Below, one piece after another: positions 5,220-6,432 of a DNA stretch of 6,432 bases. How positions within the stretch are numbered: the stretch's first letter is position 1; each line of letters opens with the position of its first letter. Source of the stretch: Zymomonas sp. (GTDB lineage: Bacteria > Pseudomonadota > Alphaproteobacteria > Sphingomonadales > Sphingomonadaceae); NCBI GenBank assembly GCA_027489105.1, contig JAIYAJ010000218.1, positions 1 to 6,432 of the forward strand, in the 5' to 3' direction. The translations under genes were made by a program, and so were the position numbers. The notes under the pieces are model-generated. The model saw nothing but the letters and a program-made list of their open reading frames with translations, was not told where the DNA came from and searched no databases.

Positions 5220-6432
5220 TTATTCGAATTCGAGGATGACGGCGTCGACAGCCAGGCTGTCGCCCGGCTTGGCGGCGACTGACTTGACCGTTCCGGCCTT
5301 CTCGGCGCGCAGGATATTCTCCATCTTCATCGCCTCGACTACAGCCAGCGGCTGGCCTGCCTCGACCTTGGCACCCTCGCCCACGTGAATCGCGGTGACG
5401 AGACCCGGCATCGGGCACAGCAGGAAACGTGACAGATCCGGTGGCACCTTGTCGATCATGTGGTGCGACAAGGCGGCAACGCGCGGCGTCAGCACGCGCA
5501 GGCTGTGGCTTGCACCACGCGTGGTGAACTTCCAGCCGGTCCGCTTGCGCTCGACACGCAGCGACAGGCCCTCGCCATCAATGACCGCCTCGACCAGGCG
5601 CTGGCCCGGAATATAGGGGGCGTCGACCACCACCGACGTGCCGTCCACGGTCACCGCATCACCCGCGATCTCGACCGTGCGTTCGACACCGTCCAGCGTG
5701 ACGACCCAGCTGGCCGACGGCTCGGCCGGGCCGTTGAGGCGTCCGTCGATATGTGCGGCGCGGGCGGCGTCGATGCTGGCGAGCACGCCGGCGATCGCCG
5801 CAAGCTGCAGGCTGAGCTTGTCGCTGGCGGGCGCACCCTGGAAGCCCTCGGGGAATTCCTCGGCGATGAAGCCGGTGGTGATGTTGCCCGAGCGGAAACG
5901 CGGATGCTGCATCAGCGCCGAGAGGAAATCGATATTGTGGCCGATGCCGTCGATCTCGAACCGGTCGAGCGCGGTGATCTGCTTGTCGATCGCGGCCTCG
6001 CGCGTCTCGCCCCAGGTCACCAGCTTGGCGATCATCGGGTCGTAGAACATCGAGATTTCGGAGCCTTCATAGACGCCGTCGTCGACCCGGACATGATCGA
6101 CCTCGGCCGGCGGCCGATAGCGGACGAGGCGCCCGGTCGACGGCAGGAAGCCGCGATAGGGATCCTCGGCATAGACACGGTTCTCGACCGCCCAGCCGTT
6201 GATCTTCACATCGTCCTGGGTGAGGGCGAGCTTCTCGCCATAGGCGACGCGGATCATCTGTTCGACCAGGTCGAGGCCGGTGATATATTCGGTGACCGGA
6301 TGCTCGACCTGGAGACGGGTGTTCATCTCGAGGAAGTAGAAGCCCTGGCCGGTCTTGTCGGCGCCCGACACGATCAGTTCGACCGTGCCCGCGCTGTAAT
6401 AGCCGACGGCGCGCGCCAGAGCGACGGCCTGC
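5220..6432 (-). CDS. pccA: Propionyl-CoA carboxylase biotin-containing alpha subunit, C-terminal part (5' end outside window)
   Basis: The alpha subunit carboxylates its own biotin with ATP and bicarbonate and hands CO2 to a beta subunit that carboxylates propionyl-CoA (some relatives also acetyl-CoA). The 403 residues visible are about 60% of a usual ~665-residue protein. Numbered from the window edge: the end of the biotin carboxylase domain with FLEMNTRLQVEHPVTE (33-48; catalytic Glu and Arg region), RVDDGVYEG (115-123) and YDPMIAKL (130-137). Next comes a BT-type interaction domain (~210-330), then a biotinyl carrier domain with EAMKMEN and the biotinyl Lys at 369 (codon 5325-5327), 34 residues before the end, the normal distance. 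A BT region plus the KVPPDLSRFLLCPMPGLV block points to PccA, not to AccC (no carrier domain) or MccA. The beta subunit is not in the window, and substrate choice rests with it. The frame has no interruption. TAA is at 5222-5220. Confidence 0.93.
   Translation of the reverse strand, partial: QAVALARAVGYYSAGTVELIVSGADKTGQGFYFLEMNTRLQVEHPVTEYITGLDLVEQMIRVAYGEKLALTQDDVKINGWAVENRVYAEDPYRGFLPSTGRLVRYRPPAEVDHVRVDDGVYEGSEISMFYDPMIAKLVTWGETREAAIDKQITALDRFEIDGIGHNIDFLSALMQHPRFRSGNITTGFIAEEFPEGFQGAPASDKLSLQLAAIAGVLASIDAARAAHIDGRLNGPAEPSASWVVTLDGVERTVEIAGDAVTVDGTSVVVDAPYIPGQRLVEAVIDGEGLSLRVERKRTGWKFTTRGASHSLRVLTPRVAALSHHMIDKVPPDLSRFLLCPMPGLVTAIHVGEGAKVEAGQPLAVVEAMKMENILRAEKAGTVKSVAAKPGDSLAVDAVILEFE

Noticed and set aside
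1..6432. Search for mobile elements, CRISPR arrays, tRNA/rRNA genes, defence or biosynthetic clusters
   Set aside because: No transposase, integrase, terminal repeats, spaced repeats or RNA-gene signatures were seen. All coding space is taken by core metabolism, one receptor and one small exported protein.

Overview
The window looks like chromosome from a GC-rich alphaproteobacterium, most likely a sphingomonad (Sphingomonadaceae). This rests on the strong G/C preference at third codon positions, the Entner-Doudoroff gene order edd-glk-eda, the MCP architecture with a C-terminal xWxxF tail, and the style of the PccA-type biotin enzyme. The genus assignment is inference; no marker gene is present.

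Layout. Plus strand, 1-2585: the 3' part of edd, then glk and eda, tightly packed with 1-nt and 4-nt overlaps. This is one translationally coupled operon for glucose phosphorylation and the Entner-Doudoroff pathway. A long hairpin at 2605-2635 separates it from the convergent minus-strand genes. Minus strand, read right to left: the 3' part of pccA (5220-6432), a strong terminator-like hairpin (5134-5163), a 254-bp intergenic region with AT-rich promoter-like patches and a leader hairpin, an orphan methyl-accepting chemotaxis protein (3046-4965), a 78-bp gap with a C-rich transcript segment, and a small exported protein made almost only of a TonB C-terminal domain (2617-2967).

How the genes work together. 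Glk makes glucose-6-phosphate. Edd dehydrates 6-phosphogluconate to KDPG, and Eda splits KDPG into pyruvate and glyceraldehyde-3-phosphate. The two linking enzymes (Zwf, Pgl) are not in the window and may lie upstream of edd. PccA is the biotin carboxylase/carrier subunit of propionyl-CoA (or related acyl-CoA) carboxylase. It is followed by its own terminator, so the MCP is probably transcribed separately. The MCP has no che genes next to it and would join chemosensory arrays encoded elsewhere. The TonB-domain protein cannot be a normal TonB because it lacks the periplasm-spanning linker.

I see no mobile element, CRISPR array, tRNA or rRNA, and no convincing new multi-gene system. The points worth a second look are the altered signalling tip and CheR/CheB-type tail of the MCP, the linkerless TonB-domain protein, and several RNA-level structures in the intergenic regions.
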